The notes: generated from the letters alone by a model not told the origin. 64,000 nt of DNA from Pedobacter sp. (GCA_031119475.1 JAVHXV010000004.1:141847-205846), one strand, 5' to 3'; positions 16,443-26,436 are shown, counted from the stretch's first letter. Program-made: numbers and translations.

Positions 16443-17732
16443 TTGAAAATCTACAATTACAGCGAATTATCTGCAGTAGAAATTGACCAGCTTTGCAAAC
16501 GGGAGTTGAACGACGACGAGGTTGTAGCCTCTAGGGTGGAAAATATCATTTCGACCGTAAAAAACAAAGGTGATCAAGCCCTCCTCTCCTATGCGGCCGA
16601 ATTTGACAAGGTAGTCTTAAATGAGCTTTTCATCGGAAAAGAGGCGATTGCCGCTTTGGCTAAACAAATCCCTTCATCGGTAAAAAGTGCCATTGACCAA
16701 GCTTATCAAAATATCTATAACTTTCATCAGGTTCAACTAAAATCCGAAGAAAAAATTGAGACGATGCCAGGTGTGGTCTGTTGGCGCGAGGCGCGTGCGA
16801 TCGAAAAAGTGGGGCTATACATCCCGGGAGGATCGGCCGTTTTGCCGAGTACTTTTTTGATGTTGGGCATCCCGGCAAAAATTGCCGGTTGTAAGGAAAT
16901 CGTAGTCTGCTCGCCTCCCCAAAAGGACGGCAAGATCAACTGTTACATCGCCTATGTGGCCACGTTATTGGGCATCGAAAAAATCTACTTGGCAGGTGGT
17001 GCACAAGCGGTGGCGGCAATGGCATTTGGTACGGCAAGCATCCCACAGGTCTACAAAATTTTTGGCCCCGGAAACCGTTATGTAACAGCGGCAAAAAAAC
17101 AGCTCCAACATGTAGTTGCGATCGATATGCCTGCTGGTCCATCTGAAGTTCTGATCATTGCAGACGAAACGGCGAATGCAGCATTTGTAGCCGCAGACCT
17201 TCTGGCACAGGCCGAACATGGGGCAGATAGTCAGTCCATATTGGTCGCCACCTCTATGCCAATGATCTCAGCGGTATTGCAGGCGCTAGAAACACAGCTG
17301 CCCATTTTGCCCAGAAAAGATATTGCACAAAAGGCAATTGAAAATTCATATGTTGTGCAGGTTAACGATTTAACCGAGGCCATGGCATTCAGCAATAGCT
17401 ATGCCCCTGAACACTTGATTTTGGCCACAAGAGATTTCGAGTCACTCATTCCGTCGATTTCAAATGCAGGATCTGTATTTCTGGGCAACCTTACTCCCGA
17501 AAGTGCCGGAGATTATGCTTCGGGCACCAATCATACCTTGCCTACCAGTGGTTATGCCAAGGCGTTTTCAGGTGTTTCGGTCGATACTTTTTTAAAGAAG
17601 ATTACCTTTCAGCAGCTCACGGCAACAGGATTGGCCAACATTGGGCATACCGTAGAAATTTTAGCATCGGCCGAAGGATTGCAGGCGCACAAAAATGCCA
17701 TTACAATCAGATTAAAAGAATTAAAAAATTAA
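16443..17732 (+). CDS. hisD: Histidinol dehydrogenase
   Basis: Catalyses the last two steps, histidinol to histidine, with NAD and zinc. The 429-residue length is normal. Family motifs are IPGGSAVLPS (about 120-129), GGAQAVAAMAFGT (about 182-194), GPGNRYV, DMPAGPSEVLI, LAQAEHGADSQ (about 253-263, zinc/catalytic His) and SYAPEHL (catalytic Glu-His, about 319-325). The start taken is TTG at 16443 (MKIYNYSELS); no in-frame ATG is nearby. Second gene of the his operon. Confidence 0.95.
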   Translation: MKIYNYSELSAVEIDQLCKRELNDDEVVASRVENIISTVKNKGDQALLSYAAEFDKVVLNELFIGKEAIAALAKQIPSSVKSAIDQAYQNIYNFHQVQLKSEEKIETMPGVVCWREARAIEKVGLYIPGGSAVLPSTFLMLGIPAKIAGCKEIVVCSPPQKDGKINCYIAYVATLLGIEKIYLAGGAQAVAAMAFGTASIPQVYKIFGPGNRYVTAAKKQLQHVVAIDMPAGPSEVLIIADETANAAFVAADLLAQAEHGADSQSILVATSMPMISAVLQALETQLPILPRKDIAQKAIENSYVVQVNDLTEAMAFSNSYAPEHLILATRDFESLIPSISNAGSVFLGNLTPESAGDYASGTNHTLPTSGYAKAFSGVSVDTFLKKITFQQLTATGLANIGHTVEILASAEGLQAHKNAITIRLKELKN

Positions 17733-17771
17733 GTTGGGCTAATGCATTAAGCCAACATCAGACCTTATCAA

Positions 17772-18815
17772 ATGGATATCAAAGACTTACAAAGAGAAAA
17801 CATCAGGACACTGAAACCTTATTCTACTGCAAGAGATGAATTTAAAGGGCAGGCCAGCGTGTTTTTGGACGCGAACGAGAATAGTTTCGGCTCTCCATTG
17901 CCCGCAAATTATAACCGTTATCCGGATCCGTTACAGCTCGACCTAAAGGATGCCATCAGCAAGATTAAGGGCGTGCCCATTGAAAATACTTTTTTAGGAA
18001 ATGGTAGTGATGAAGCCATAGATTTGATTTTTAGGGCCTTCTGCAACCCAGGAAAGGACAATGTGATCATCTTGCCCCCAACTTATGGGATGTATGAGGT
18101 TTCGGCCAATATCAACGATGTTGAAATCAGAAAAGTAGACTTATTGTCCAACTTCCAGTTAGATCTGGAGAAAATTGCCGAATCGATCGACAAACAGACG
18201 AAGATTATTTTTATCTGTTCGCCGAACAATCCGACTGGAAATTCGATCAACCGCGAAGACATAGAGACCATATTAGCCAACTTTAAGGGCCTGGTGGTGA
18301 TTGATGAAGCCTATATCAATTTCGCTCGGCAAAAAACATTTATCCAAGAGTTGACAGAATATGCAAACCTAGTGGTGCTACAAACGTTTTCCAAGGCGTG
18401 GGGATTGGCGGCGCTCAGGTTGGGGATGGCTTTTTCATCCCGCCAGGTGATCGACATCTTAAATAAGGTAAAACCGCCCTATAACATTAATCAGGCTACA
18501 CAGGATTTGGCATTAGCAGCGGTTGAAAATATCGGAACCGTAAATGACTGGATAAAAATTACCGTAAGCGAACGTGAGAGGTTAAGTACGGCACTGGCCG
18601 CCCTACCGATTGTACAAAAAGTGTATCCGTCTGATGCAAATTTCATCTTAGTGGCCGTAAATGATGCATTGGCGATCTACAACCTATTGGTCGACAAGGG
18701 CATTATTGTACGCGACCGGTCTAAAGTTAGGCTCTGCGAAGGTTGTTTGCGGATTACCATCGGTACAGTGGAGGAAAACAATGCATTGATCAGCATCCTA
18801 GAAAATTTATCATGA
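17772..18815 (+). CDS. hisC: Histidinol-phosphate aminotransferase
   Basis: A 347-residue fold-type I PLP enzyme converting imidazole acetol phosphate to histidinol phosphate. Visible features are the [11 protein letters not shown]-terminus, SPNNPTGN (about 156-163), VIDEAYINF (about 176-184) with the PLP-contacting Asp and Tyr, and the Schiff-base lysine in [13 protein letters not shown] (about 212-224). The stop TGA overlaps the ATG of hisB (ATGA), implying translational coupling. Confidence 0.95.
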   Translation: MDIKDLQRENIRTLKPYSTARDEFKGQASVFLDANENSFGSPLPANYNRYPDPLQLDLKDAISKIKGVPIENTFLGNGSDEAIDLIFRAFCNPGKDNVIILPPTYGMYEVSANINDVEIRKVDLLSNFQLDLEKIAESIDKQTKIIFICSPNNPTGNSINREDIETILANFKGLVVIDEAYINFARQKTFIQELTEYANLVVLQTFSKAWGLAALRLGMAFSSRQVIDILNKVKPPYNINQATQDLALAAVENIGTVNDWIKITVSERERLSTALAALPIVQKVYPSDANFILVAVNDALAIYNLLVDKGIIVRDRSKVRLCEGCLRITIGTVEENNALISILENLS

Positions 18816-19945
18816 AGAAAGTTTTATTTATAGACCGAGATGGCACCTTAAACCTGGAACCTGAAGATGAGCAGGTGGACAGTTTTGCCAAATTAAAGTT
18901 TTATCCCAGGGCTTTATATTTCTTGTCGAAGATTGCCACGGAGCTCGACTTTGAATTGGTTATGGTGACCAATCAAGATGGGCTGGGCACACCATCGCAC
19001 CCGGAAGCGAATTTTTGGCCCGTGCATAATTTCATGATCGACACCTTTGCCAATGAAGGCGTGGTATTTAATGAAATCATCATTGATCGGACATTCGCCA
19101 GGGATAACGCGCCGACCCGCAAGCCAGGCACCGCACTATTGACCAAATATTTTGGCGAAGCATATGACCTGTCGCAATCTTTTGTGATCGGAGACCGCCT
19201 TAATGATGTTGTACTAGCCAAAAACCTTGGTGCCAAAGCAATTTTCATCCGTCAAAACGACCAACTGGGTACGGGCGAAGCTTTGGAAAAAAGAGAAAAC
19301 TTGGCCGATGTGATCGCATTGGAAACCAAAAACTGGGAAGATATCTATACTTTTTTAAAGGCAGGATCTAGACAGGTTGAACATCAGCGCAATACCAATG
19401 AAACCAAGATCCAGATCAGGCTTGACCTGGATGGTACCGGCAAAGCGAACATACAGACAGGGCTCCATTTTTTTGACCACATGTTAGACCAGATTGCAAG
19501 GCATGGCAGTATGGACCTGGACATTGTGACCAACGGCGACCTGCACATTGATGAGCACCACACCATTGAGGATACTGGAATTGCGCTGGGAGAAGCTTTT
19601 TCGAAAGCCTTGGGCAATAAGTTGGGCATTGAAAGGTATGGTTTTTGTTTGCCTATGGACGATTGCCTGGCGCAGGTGGCGATAGACTTTGGTGGCAGGA
19701 ACTGGATCGTTTGGGATGCAATTTTCAACCGTGAAAAGGTAGGCGATATGCCAACAGAAATGTTTTATCACTTCTTCAAATCTTTTAGTGATGCGGCAAA
19801 ATGCAACCTGAACATTAAAGCCGAAGGTGACAATGAACATCATAAAATCGAAGCTATTTTTAAAGCTTTTGCCAAGGCCATCAAGGTTGCGGTAAAAAGA
19901 GACCCAGAGAAATTGGTTTTGCCAAGTACAAAGGGAATGCTTTAG
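18812..19945 (+). CDS. hisB: Bifunctional histidinol-phosphatase / imidazoleglycerol-phosphate dehydratase
   Basis: A 377-residue fusion. The N-terminal domain is a HAD phosphatase with the nucleophile motif FIDRDGTL (Asp at about 8 and 10) and VIGDRLNDV. The C-terminal dehydratase has the metal-binding repeats [19 protein letters not shown], and [11 protein letters not shown]. The ATG at 18812, overlapping the hisC stop by 4 bp, is preferred over an in-frame ATG 69 bp upstream inside hisC because it gives the normal [12 protein letters not shown] start. A 14-unit heptad array follows the TAG stop. Confidence 0.95.
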   Translation: MKKVLFIDRDGTLNLEPEDEQVDSFAKLKFYPRALYFLSKIATELDFELVMVTNQDGLGTPSHPEANFWPVHNFMIDTFANEGVVFNEIIIDRTFARDNAPTRKPGTALLTKYFGEAYDLSQSFVIGDRLNDVVLAKNLGAKAIFIRQNDQLGTGEALEKRENLADVIALETKNWEDIYTFLKAGSRQVEHQRNTNETKIQIRLDLDGTGKANIQTGLHFFDHMLDQIARHGSMDLDIVTNGDLHIDEHHTIEDTGIALGEAFSKALGNKLGIERYGFCLPMDDCLAQVAIDFGGRNWIVWDAIFNREKVGDMPTEMFYHFFKSFSDAAKCNLNIKAEGDNEHHKIEAIFKAFAKAIKVAVKRDPEKLVLPSTKGML

Positions 19946-19947
19946 GA

Positions 19948-20045
19948 TAAGAGCAGAGTAAAGAACCAAGAACAAAGAGCAAAGAGCGAAGAGCGAAGAA
20001 CGAAGAGCAGAGCGTAAAGCGTAAAGGGTTAAGCGTAAAGAAAAT
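19948..20045. repeat. Heptad array filling the hisB-hisH spacer (14 units)
   Basis: Fourteen 7-mers in strict register (AGAGCAA, AGAACAA, AGAGCGA, AGAACGA, AGCGTAA and similar) fill the entire spacer from 2 bp after the hisB stop to the ATG of hisH. The unit type is the same as at 10.0 and 49.3 kb in the sense direction of the upstream gene. It would be transcribed as a purine-rich, unstructured segment of the his mRNA. Confidence 0.92.
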
Positions 20046-20631
20046 GGTAGGAATAATTAATTACGGTGCAGGGAATATTTTCTCGTTGACAGCGGCACTG
20101 GAGCGGCAGCAGATTGCCTATGGTATGGTCAACACAGAAGCTGACCTCGAAAAATATAGCCACATCATTATACCGGGCGTGGGTCATGCTGGTGCGGCGA
20201 TGGCCAAATTGAAGGAAACGGGATTGGTCAATGCCATCAAAGCCTTAAAAAAACCTGTACTCGGCATCTGTGTGGGCATGCAGCTCCTCACGGCCCATTC
20301 AGAAGAGGGAGATTCGCAGCTTTTGTCTGTTATGCCCTTGCGCACAAAACGATTTGACAAGTCATTGAAAATCAAAGTTCCTCACATGGGATGGAATACG
20401 GTCAGCTTCAAAAACAATTCATTATTCCAGAATGTTCCTGTTGGGTCACAGTTTTATTTTGTGCATTCTTATTTTATTGAATATAACCCTATTTTTGATA
20501 TTGCCGCCGTGGAGTATGGCAACAAATTCTCGGCAGCCATACAGCAAGAAAATTTTTATGGCGTTCAGTTCCATCCCGAAAAATCGGGCGAAGCGGGAGA
20601 GCGCCTATTGAAAAACTTCTCAAACTTATAG
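20044..20631 (+). CDS. hisH: Imidazole glycerol phosphate synthase, glutaminase subunit
   Basis: A 195-residue class I glutamine amidotransferase that feeds ammonia to HisF. The catalytic triad is visible: Cys in GICVGMQLL (about 78), and His-Glu in VQFHPEKSG (about 178-180). The oxyanion region is PGVGH. A 98-bp heptad array separates it from hisB, unusual for a his operon, which may reduce or reset translation at this point. Confidence 0.94.
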   Translation: MVGIINYGAGNIFSLTAALERQQIAYGMVNTEADLEKYSHIIIPGVGHAGAAMAKLKETGLVNAIKALKKPVLGICVGMQLLTAHSEEGDSQLLSVMPLRTKRFDKSLKIKVPHMGWNTVSFKNNSLFQNVPVGSQFYFVHSYFIEYNPIFDIAAVEYGNKFSAAIQQENFYGVQFHPEKSGEAGERLLKNFSNL

Positions 20632-20636
20632 CCAAA

Positions 20637-21386
20637 ATGTATATCATACCTGCAATAGATATTTTAGATGGAAAAGTTGTCCGCCTGCGTGAAGGCGATT
20701 ACAGCCAAAAAACAGAGTACAATGTTTCTATCGAAGAAATGATTGATCGGTACCGGTCCAATGGCACCGATTTCATCCACATCATCGACCTTAATGGTGC
20801 CAAAGGAGATTTCAGCAATCAGAAAACGCTATTTAATGTCATCAAACAGACCGATATGCGCGTACAATATGGTGGGGGTATCAGAACGATCGAGCAGGTC
20901 AACAACCTATTGGACTCGGGCATCCACCGTGTTATTGTGGGTACTCAGGCCGTTAGCAATCCTGATTTCCTGCCACAATTGAGCGCAGCCTTTGTAAAAA
21001 AGGAAGGGTATGCTAACCGGATCGTAATTGCCATCGATGTGCTTGACGAAGTGATCAAATATTCGGGCTGGATGGAAAGCTCGCCGATTAAACTAATGGA
21101 TTACGTAGATAAGTGCCTACAGCTCGGCTTTTTCAGGTTCTTGTGCACCGACATCAATAAAGATGGAAAGTTGGGCGGGGCCGCTGTTGAACTTTACCAG
21201 AAATTACTGGACCACTCCCCTTTTATTAAACTGATTGCCTCGGGAGGTGTAAGTTCGATGGACGATATTGAGGAATTGGCCAAACTGCCCATCAGGAGCG
21301 TTGTGGTCGGAAAGGCCATTTATGAAGACAGGATTTCGATCGAAGAAATCAAGGAATGGAATCTGAAAGCCCTGAGCTCAATTTAA
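20637..21386 (+). CDS. hisA: ProFAR isomerase
   Basis: A 249-residue (beta/alpha)8 barrel that opens the ring of ProFAR in the fourth step of histidine synthesis. Both catalytic aspartates are in conserved contexts: IPAIDILDGKVVRL (Asp 8) and IVIAIDVLD (about 131). Phosphate-binding glycines are in VQYGGGIRT and IASGGVSSMDD. The gene starts 5 bp after hisH. Confidence 0.95.
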   Translation: MYIIPAIDILDGKVVRLREGDYSQKTEYNVSIEEMIDRYRSNGTDFIHIIDLNGAKGDFSNQKTLFNVIKQTDMRVQYGGGIRTIEQVNNLLDSGIHRVIVGTQAVSNPDFLPQLSAAFVKKEGYANRIVIAIDVLDEVIKYSGWMESSPIKLMDYVDKCLQLGFFRFLCTDINKDGKLGGAAVELYQKLLDHSPFIKLIASGGVSSMDDIEELAKLPIRSVVVGKAIYEDRISIEEIKEWNLKALSSI

Positions 21387-21389
21387 ATT

Positions 21390-22190
21390 ATGGAAATCCC
21401 AGATATTTCAATTTCCGAGTTTCAACCATCCACCTCATTATCAAAAAGAATAATCCCTTGCCTGGATGTGAAAGATGGCCGCACGGTAAAGGGCGTTAAT
21501 TTTGTCGACCTACGTGATGCGGGCGATCCGGTAGAACTTGCGGCACAATACGCCGAACAAGGAGCTGATGAGCTGGTATTCCTCGACATTACGGCCACCC
21601 ATGAGCGAAGAAAAACCATGATCGAAATGGTGAAATCAGTGGCCAAACAATTAAATATCCCCTTTACGATTGGTGGCGGCATTACCGAAGTTTCAGATGC
21701 CGACGCACTTTTGAATGCTGGTGCCGATAAGATCAGTATCAATTCGGCTGCCGTTAGAAATCCGCAACTGATCGAAGACTTGGCCATGGCTTTTGGTGTC
21801 CAGTTCGTTGTTTTGGCCGTGGATACCAAATTGGTAGACGGAAAAAACAGGGTACATTTGAATGGTGGCCGACTACTCACTGATCTGGAAACAGAAAGGT
21901 GGATCAAATCCGCAGAAGATCTGGGGGCTGGAGAGATTTTATTAACCTCAATGGACCATGATGGAACAAAACAAGGCTTTGATTGCGATTTGTTGGCCAA
22001 GATCAACCGCACAATCAACATCCCCATCATTGCCTCGGGTGGTGCCGGAAAAATGACTGATTTTACTGATGTATTTACCAAAGCTGGCGTAGATGCCGCA
22101 TTGGCAGCTTCTGTATTTCACTATGGAGAAATATTAATTCCCGATCTGAAGGCAGAATTACGTAGAAATGGAGTAAGCGTCCGGCTATAA
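21390..22190 (+). CDS. hisF: Imidazole glycerol phosphate synthase, cyclase subunit
   Basis: A 266-residue barrel paralogous to HisA that condenses PRFAR with ammonia. Conserved contexts are [21 protein letters not shown] (catalytic Asp) and FVVLAVDTK (second Asp), with GGG/GGA phosphate loops. The ATG at 21390 gives about 15 residues before the usual [10 protein letters not shown] start; no start codon lies closer, so the extension looks real. Three bp after hisA. Confidence 0.95.
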   Translation: MEIPDISISEFQPSTSLSKRIIPCLDVKDGRTVKGVNFVDLRDAGDPVELAAQYAEQGADELVFLDITATHERRKTMIEMVKSVAKQLNIPFTIGGGITEVSDADALLNAGADKISINSAAVRNPQLIEDLAMAFGVQFVVLAVDTKLVDGKNRVHLNGGRLLTDLETERWIKSAEDLGAGEILLTSMDHDGTKQGFDCDLLAKINRTINIPIIASGGAGKMTDFTDVFTKAGVDAALAASVFHYGEILIPDLKAELRRNGVSVRL

Positions 22191-22239
22191 TCATTTCTAA
22201 CAACCTTTAACCTAATATGAAGCAGTTAACTATAAAAAA

Positions 22240-22842
22240 ATGATCGATAGCAAATCCTTAGATTGGACAAAAACAGATGGACTGATCCCTGTCATTATCC
22301 AAGACAGCCAGACCCTAGAGGTGCTGATGTTAGGATACATGAATGCAGAAGCGTTTGAGAAGACCCAGAGCGAGGGCAAGGTTACCTTTTATTCGCGGTC
22401 TAAAAACAGGTTATGGACCAAAGGTGAGGAAAGCGGCAATTTTTTAACGGTTAAATCGATCCACATCGATTGTGATCAAGACACGATTTTGGTAAAGGCA
22501 AATCCTGTCGGACCAACTTGCCACACGGGTAGCCGGAGCTGTTTCAGCACCACCTACAATCAGAACTTTATCCTTCAATTGGAAAATATCATCACCGATA
22601 GGTATGAGAATCCAAATGCAGAATCATACGTCAACACCTTACGACATAAAGGGATCAATAAAATTGCACAAAAAGTAGGCGAAGAGGGTGTGGAAACCGT
22701 AATCGCAGCACTTGCAGAAAGTGAGGAAAATTTTATCAACGAAGCTTCCGATCTGGTCTTCCACCTGATGGTATTGTTAAAAGAAAAAGGAAAGACATTG
22801 CAAGATATTGCCCTAAACCTGGAGAAGAGGCATCAACGATAA
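22240..22842 (+). CDS. hisI: Bifunctional phosphoribosyl-AMP cyclohydrolase / phosphoribosyl-ATP pyrophosphatase
   Basis: A 200-residue HisIE fusion. The HisI half has the metal-binding HIDCDQDTILVKA and the paired cysteines in GPTCHTGSRSCF (about 92-102). The HisE half (about 115-200) has KVGEEGVETVIAA, the MazG-like metal-binding helix. It catalyses steps two and three and is the last gene of the operon; no obvious terminator follows. Confidence 0.95.
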   Translation: MIDSKSLDWTKTDGLIPVIIQDSQTLEVLMLGYMNAEAFEKTQSEGKVTFYSRSKNRLWTKGEESGNFLTVKSIHIDCDQDTILVKANPVGPTCHTGSRSCFSTTYNQNFILQLENIITDRYENPNAESYVNTLRHKGINKIAQKVGEEGVETVIAALAESEENFINEASDLVFHLMVLLKEKGKTLQDIALNLEKRHQR

Positions 22843-22862
22843 ATTAAATCATTAATCATTAT

Positions 22863-23393
22863 ATGTCTGATATTAGATTTGATGAAAATAATGTATATGT
22901 TATCAATGCCGTTCCTACACGAGTATTTTTAAAGGTATTTATTATTATACTTAACTTTTCATTGCAGGCTGGATCAATTTATTTTGCAACATTACTACAA
23001 GAAGATGGTCCTATTCCCTTGGCCTTCCTTTTACCAATCTTTTATTTTTTTACGCTAGGAAAGCTTCTTATGTGGAATTCTTTTGGAAAGGAATTAATGA
23101 TTATCAGTACATCTCACATATCCTACCAGCATGATTATGGTATATGGAAAACAAAACTTGTATCAAATTCTTACCAAATGATGCAGTTCGTTGCCACTAG
23201 TGAGGATACCATGAAAGAAAAAGTACGGTTACATTTCGTGAAATATAATGATGCTAAATTAACTGAGACTGTGTATGAAAGTGCTATTTCTTTAACTATT
23301 GATGAATATGTAAAAATCAATGATACATTAAATAATTACAAATTAGACGAAAATAATAAAGATAGGGGCTTCCCAATTTTTATACCTAATTGA
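22863..23393 (+). CDS. Small membrane protein of unknown function, AT-rich
   Basis: A 176-residue protein with two hydrophobic segments (about 20-43 and 52-75) followed by a soluble C-terminal region. No motif recognised. Its base composition is visibly more AT-rich than the his genes before it and the WD40 gene after it, and codon use differs (many AAT, AAA, TTA, ATT). It lies 20 bp after hisI and 3 bp before the WD40 gene. It may be a recent insertion in the 3' part of the his transcription unit. Confidence 0.65.
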   Translation: MSDIRFDENNVYVINAVPTRVFLKVFIIILNFSLQAGSIYFATLLQEDGPIPLAFLLPIFYFFTLGKLLMWNSFGKELMIISTSHISYQHDYGIWKTKLVSNSYQMMQFVATSEDTMKEKVRLHFVKYNDAKLTETVYESAISLTIDEYVKINDTLNNYKLDENNKDRGFPIFIPN

Positions 23394-23396
23394 CCT

Positions 23397-24293
23397 ATGC
23401 TCAGAATAGAAAAAACACTTTCTGGTCACCAAAACCCAATCTATGCCTTAACAGACGGGCAAGAAACTTCGGTTTTCTATAGTGCCGGAAATGACAAGGG
23501 CATTGTAGAATGGTCGTTGGAAAAAATGGCATTTGTAAAGGTGAAACTTCCGGTTACCAGTTCTGTGTATAGTTTGCACCGTTATCAAAATCTCTTGTTT
23601 ATTGGCGAACGAAGTGGCTTATTGAGCATCTATGACCTGGATGCTGAAAAATTGATCGAACAGATCAGCGCACATACCAGGCCGATATTTGATGTTAAAT
23701 TCGTGGCGAGTAAAAATGAGCTGATTTCTACCGGTGAGGATGGTACAGTGGCTGTTTGGTCGCTACAAGACTTTTCCCTGCTCTATCGGTTTGAGGTATC
23801 AGCTGATACAGTGCGTTGTATGGCCATTTGTCCCCAAGAAAATGAAATCGCATTTGGCTGTAAGGACAACTTGATCCAGCTTTACCAGCTGAATGATTAT
23901 ACCTTTAAGCAAACCTTGGCAGGACACCAGTTTGGTGTAACTGCTCTGGCTTACCATCCACTCGGGCATAACCTGATTTCGGGCAGCCGGGACGCTCAAT
24001 TGAAGATCTGGGATTTACCAGATCACGCGCTTCGACAGACCATTCCGGCACACTTGTTTACCGTTTACCAGATTGCTTTCCACCCTACACTCCCCTATTT
24101 TGCGACCTGCAGCCAGGATAAAAGCATAAAGCTCTGGGATGCTGAAAATTTCAAGCTCTATAAAATATTAAGTCTGGAGAAAGCAGGCATTGGACATCGC
24201 CATTCCATCAATAAAATCTTATGGAACCATGATGGCAGCAAGCTGATCTCGACAGGAGATGACCGGCAGATTATGGTATGGGAAATGGAATAA
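23397..24293 (+). CDS. WD40-repeat protein
   Basis: A 298-residue protein made of seven WD40 repeats of about 40 residues; typical endings are ISTGEDGTVAVWSL, ISGSRDAQLKIWDL, ATCSQDKSIKLWDA and ISTGDDRQIMVWEM. It should form one closed seven-bladed propeller. There is no signal peptide, so it is probably a cytoplasmic protein-interaction scaffold; the partner is unknown. Confidence 0.85.
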   Translation: MLRIEKTLSGHQNPIYALTDGQETSVFYSAGNDKGIVEWSLEKMAFVKVKLPVTSSVYSLHRYQNLLFIGERSGLLSIYDLDAEKLIEQISAHTRPIFDVKFVASKNELISTGEDGTVAVWSLQDFSLLYRFEVSADTVRCMAICPQENEIAFGCKDNLIQLYQLNDYTFKQTLAGHQFGVTALAYHPLGHNLISGSRDAQLKIWDLPDHALRQTIPAHLFTVYQIAFHPTLPYFATCSQDKSIKLWDAENFKLYKILSLEKAGIGHRHSINKILWNHDGSKLISTGDDRQIMVWEME

Positions 24294-24371
24294 TTGCCCA
24301 TGTACCATCAACAAAATCCAAGATAAGTGCATTTGATTTCATTTTGCGAGGATTTGCCTTAACTTTAGCGC

Positions 24372-25016
24372 ATGGATACACCGCAAAAATTGCCTACGCT
24401 AGATGCCGCGCAACTGAGGGTTTTAGGTTCGCTGATGGAAAAATGCAAAACTACACCCGATTACTATCCGATGACGCTGAATGCACTCGGTGCTGCATGC
24501 AACCAAAAAACATCGCGCAAGCCAGTTGTAAACTATGATGAAAGCACCATTGTGAGTGCACTAAATTCATTGAAAATAGCAGGTTTGATCAGTACGGCTA
24601 CAGGTGGATCAATCCGAAGTGTAAAATATAAGCACAATTTTGCCATTGTTTTTCCGTTGGTTCCTGCCGAAGTAGCGGTAATGTGCCTATTATTTTTGCG
24701 TGGGCCACAGACCCCGGGAGAGATCAATACCAATGCTGGAAGGTTGTATGAATTCGAAACCTTAGCCGAAGTTCAAGAGGTGTTGGATAAATTGGCATCG
24801 GCCGAACCACCTTATCTCCAACAACTGCCACGTAAACCGGGGCAAAAAGAGGTACGCTATATGCACCTATTTGGTGATGGCGAATTTGTAGAAGAAGATT
24901 ACACCGAAGCTGCAAAAACCCATACCAGTGACCTTGAACAGCGTTTAGCTAAAGTTGAAGAAGAATTAGCCGCACTCAAAGCTGCATTTGATGAACTGAT
25001 GGAACAGTTGAGTTAA
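24372..25016 (+). CDS. YceH family (DUF480) winged-helix protein
   Basis: A 214-residue protein with the conserved YceH opening LDAAQLRVLGSLMEKCKTTPDYYPMTLNAL and ACNQKTSRKPV (about 38-48), then two winged-helix-like domains, and a C-terminal coiled coil (about 180-212). The fold is known from structures of the E. coli family but the role is not; DNA binding is inferred. A near-consensus TAACTTTA box is 5 bp before the ATG. Confidence 0.85.
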   Translation: MDTPQKLPTLDAAQLRVLGSLMEKCKTTPDYYPMTLNALGAACNQKTSRKPVVNYDESTIVSALNSLKIAGLISTATGGSIRSVKYKHNFAIVFPLVPAEVAVMCLLFLRGPQTPGEINTNAGRLYEFETLAEVQEVLDKLASAEPPYLQQLPRKPGQKEVRYMHLFGDGEFVEEDYTEAAKTHTSDLEQRLAKVEEELAALKAAFDELMEQLS

Positions 25017-25040
25017 TTTGATCATCCCTTACATCAAGAA

Positions 25041-25079
25041 ATTAAGGCATTAAAATCCTTTAACTCATAATGCCTTAAT
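25041..25079. terminator. Bidirectional hairpin terminator
   Basis: A perfect 12-bp stem (ATTAAGGCATTA with TAATGCCTTAAT) with a 15-base loop, between the convergent yceH-like and NlpC/P60 genes. Confidence 0.7.
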
Positions 25080-25105
25080 GGTTAATGACACATCTATTCA
25101 ATGAT

Positions 25106-25885
25106 TTAAACAAACCTTTTGATGATCCTCAATTGATGCGTATATTTTCCCAGTTCTGCATTATAGATGCCCTGGTTATCAATTGGATCAATGCGCACCA
25201 TGCCCGCAGAATGGATAATTTTATCGTTGCCCAGCATCAGCCCAACATGGATGATCTTGCCCTCGTCATTGTCGAAAAAGGCGAGGTCACCTAATTTTGC
25301 CGCAGCTAAAAAGTCGACCAGTTCGCCTTGCTCGGCTTGCTGACTGGCATCCCGTCTCAATTGTATGCCATTAAGACTATAGACCATCTGCACAAAACCA
25401 GAACAATCGATGCCAAAAAGTGTCCTTCCTCCCCACAAATAGGGTGTGTTTTCAAAAAATTTGGCAGTTTCTTCTACTTTTGAGCCGAAGGTGGCCAATT
25501 CGGGAACAAAAGGTTTAAACGTAACCTCATATTTCTTTTCGCCCAAAAAGCAAAAGCCATCATCGTAATAGGGCAATCTGCTTCCCGGACTAAGGTAATA
25601 TTTTGTGCCATTTTCACCGATCAGTGTATTATCGAGCTGCAGTGGTGACCTATAAACAAAACCTTGATCATCGGCATACTGTTGCGAGGATATTTTTTCC
25701 AGCTGTTTATAATCCATCCAACCTTCATATTGGTCGTGCTGGCTTTGTACATAGCACCATTTTTCTGTTTTCTCCAGAACTTTTGCCCGATCGCCGAATA
25801 ACAATTGTGAAGTAATTTCGCTTCGATCTGAGGGTTCCTTTCTAAGTGGCGCAATGGCAATTCGGCAGACGTGGTAACTTTCCAT
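25106..25885 (-). CDS. NlpC/P60 (C40) peptidoglycan hydrolase with SH3 domains
   Basis: A 259-residue protein. Two bacterial SH3-like segments (about 5-55 and 70-115) precede an NlpC/P60 domain with the catalytic cysteine in FGIDCSGFVQMVY (about 158) and histidines in IIHVGLMLG (about 218) and IIHSAG (about 230). It resembles gamma-D-glutamyl-diamino acid peptidases that recycle or cleave muropeptides. No signal peptide is evident, suggesting a cytoplasmic recycling role as in YkfC-like enzymes. Confidence 0.87.
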   Translation of the reverse strand: MESYHVCRIAIAPLRKEPSDRSEITSQLLFGDRAKVLEKTEKWCYVQSQHDQYEGWMDYKQLEKISSQQYADDQGFVYRSPLQLDNTLIGENGTKYYLSPGSRLPYYDDGFCFLGEKKYEVTFKPFVPELATFGSKVEETAKFFENTPYLWGGRTLFGIDCSGFVQMVYSLNGIQLRRDASQQAEQGELVDFLAAAKLGDLAFFDNDEGKIIHVGLMLGNDKIIHSAGMVRIDPIDNQGIYNAELGKYTHQLRIIKRFV

Positions 25886-25978
25886 ATTTAAATTTATCTG
25901 CTAAAAGTAAGGATTACGTCTCAAATCAAAACATTTGGGGCATAAAATTGTTGCTATCCATATCAAATTTAAGGCATC

Positions 25979-26425
25979 ATGAACTTCAAAAAGATCTTAA
26001 TTGCGGTAGACAATAGCATCTGTTCTGAAAAGGCCGCAAGAATTGGTTATGAGATGGCCAACAAATTTGGCGCAGAAGTCGCGCTGCTGAACATCATCGA
26101 ACCGATACCCCAAACCGTAAATCCCGATTTTGCATTGGCGCCGATTTTCATGGAGATTTATGACCAGAGCGAAGAAAACAGCAATGTACTTTTAAAGGAA
26201 ATTGAGCGTAAATACGCAGCTGGGATCAGCACAACCTACCTGACCATGTTGGATACGGCTACGCACGGAATTTTAAATCAGGCAGAACAATGGGGCGCAG
26301 AACTCATCGTGATCGGTACGCATGGCAGGGCCGGATTGTTCCATTTCCTCACCGGCAGTGTGGCCGAAAATGTGGCCAACAAAGCCGTCTGTCCTGTCCT
26401 TGTCGTACCCAACAAGGGTGAATAG
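25979..26425 (+). CDS. Universal stress protein family
   Basis: A 148-residue UspA-domain protein. The ATP-binding signature is GTHGRAGLFHFLTGSV (about 115-130), matching GxxGx9G(S/T), and the N-terminal strand is KKILIAVDNS. It is probably a nucleotide-binding stress-response protein; the target is not visible. It converges with the ferredoxin gene. Confidence 0.88.
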   Translation: MNFKKILIAVDNSICSEKAARIGYEMANKFGAEVALLNIIEPIPQTVNPDFALAPIFMEIYDQSEENSNVLLKEIERKYAAGISTTYLTMLDTATHGILNQAEQWGAELIVIGTHGRAGLFHFLTGSVAENVANKAVCPVLVVPNKGE

Positions 26426-26436
26426 CCCTAAAACAA

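Noticed and set aside
18743..18811. Longer start for hisB at 18743
   Set aside because: It lies inside hisC and precedes the usual [12 protein letters not shown] start by 23 residues with no homology support; the ATGA overlap with hisC is the classical coupling signal.
19948..20045. CRISPR-like or tRNA-like element in the his operon
   Set aside because: The 7-bp periodicity has no spacer/repeat structure and no fold like a tRNA; it is a simple heptad array.
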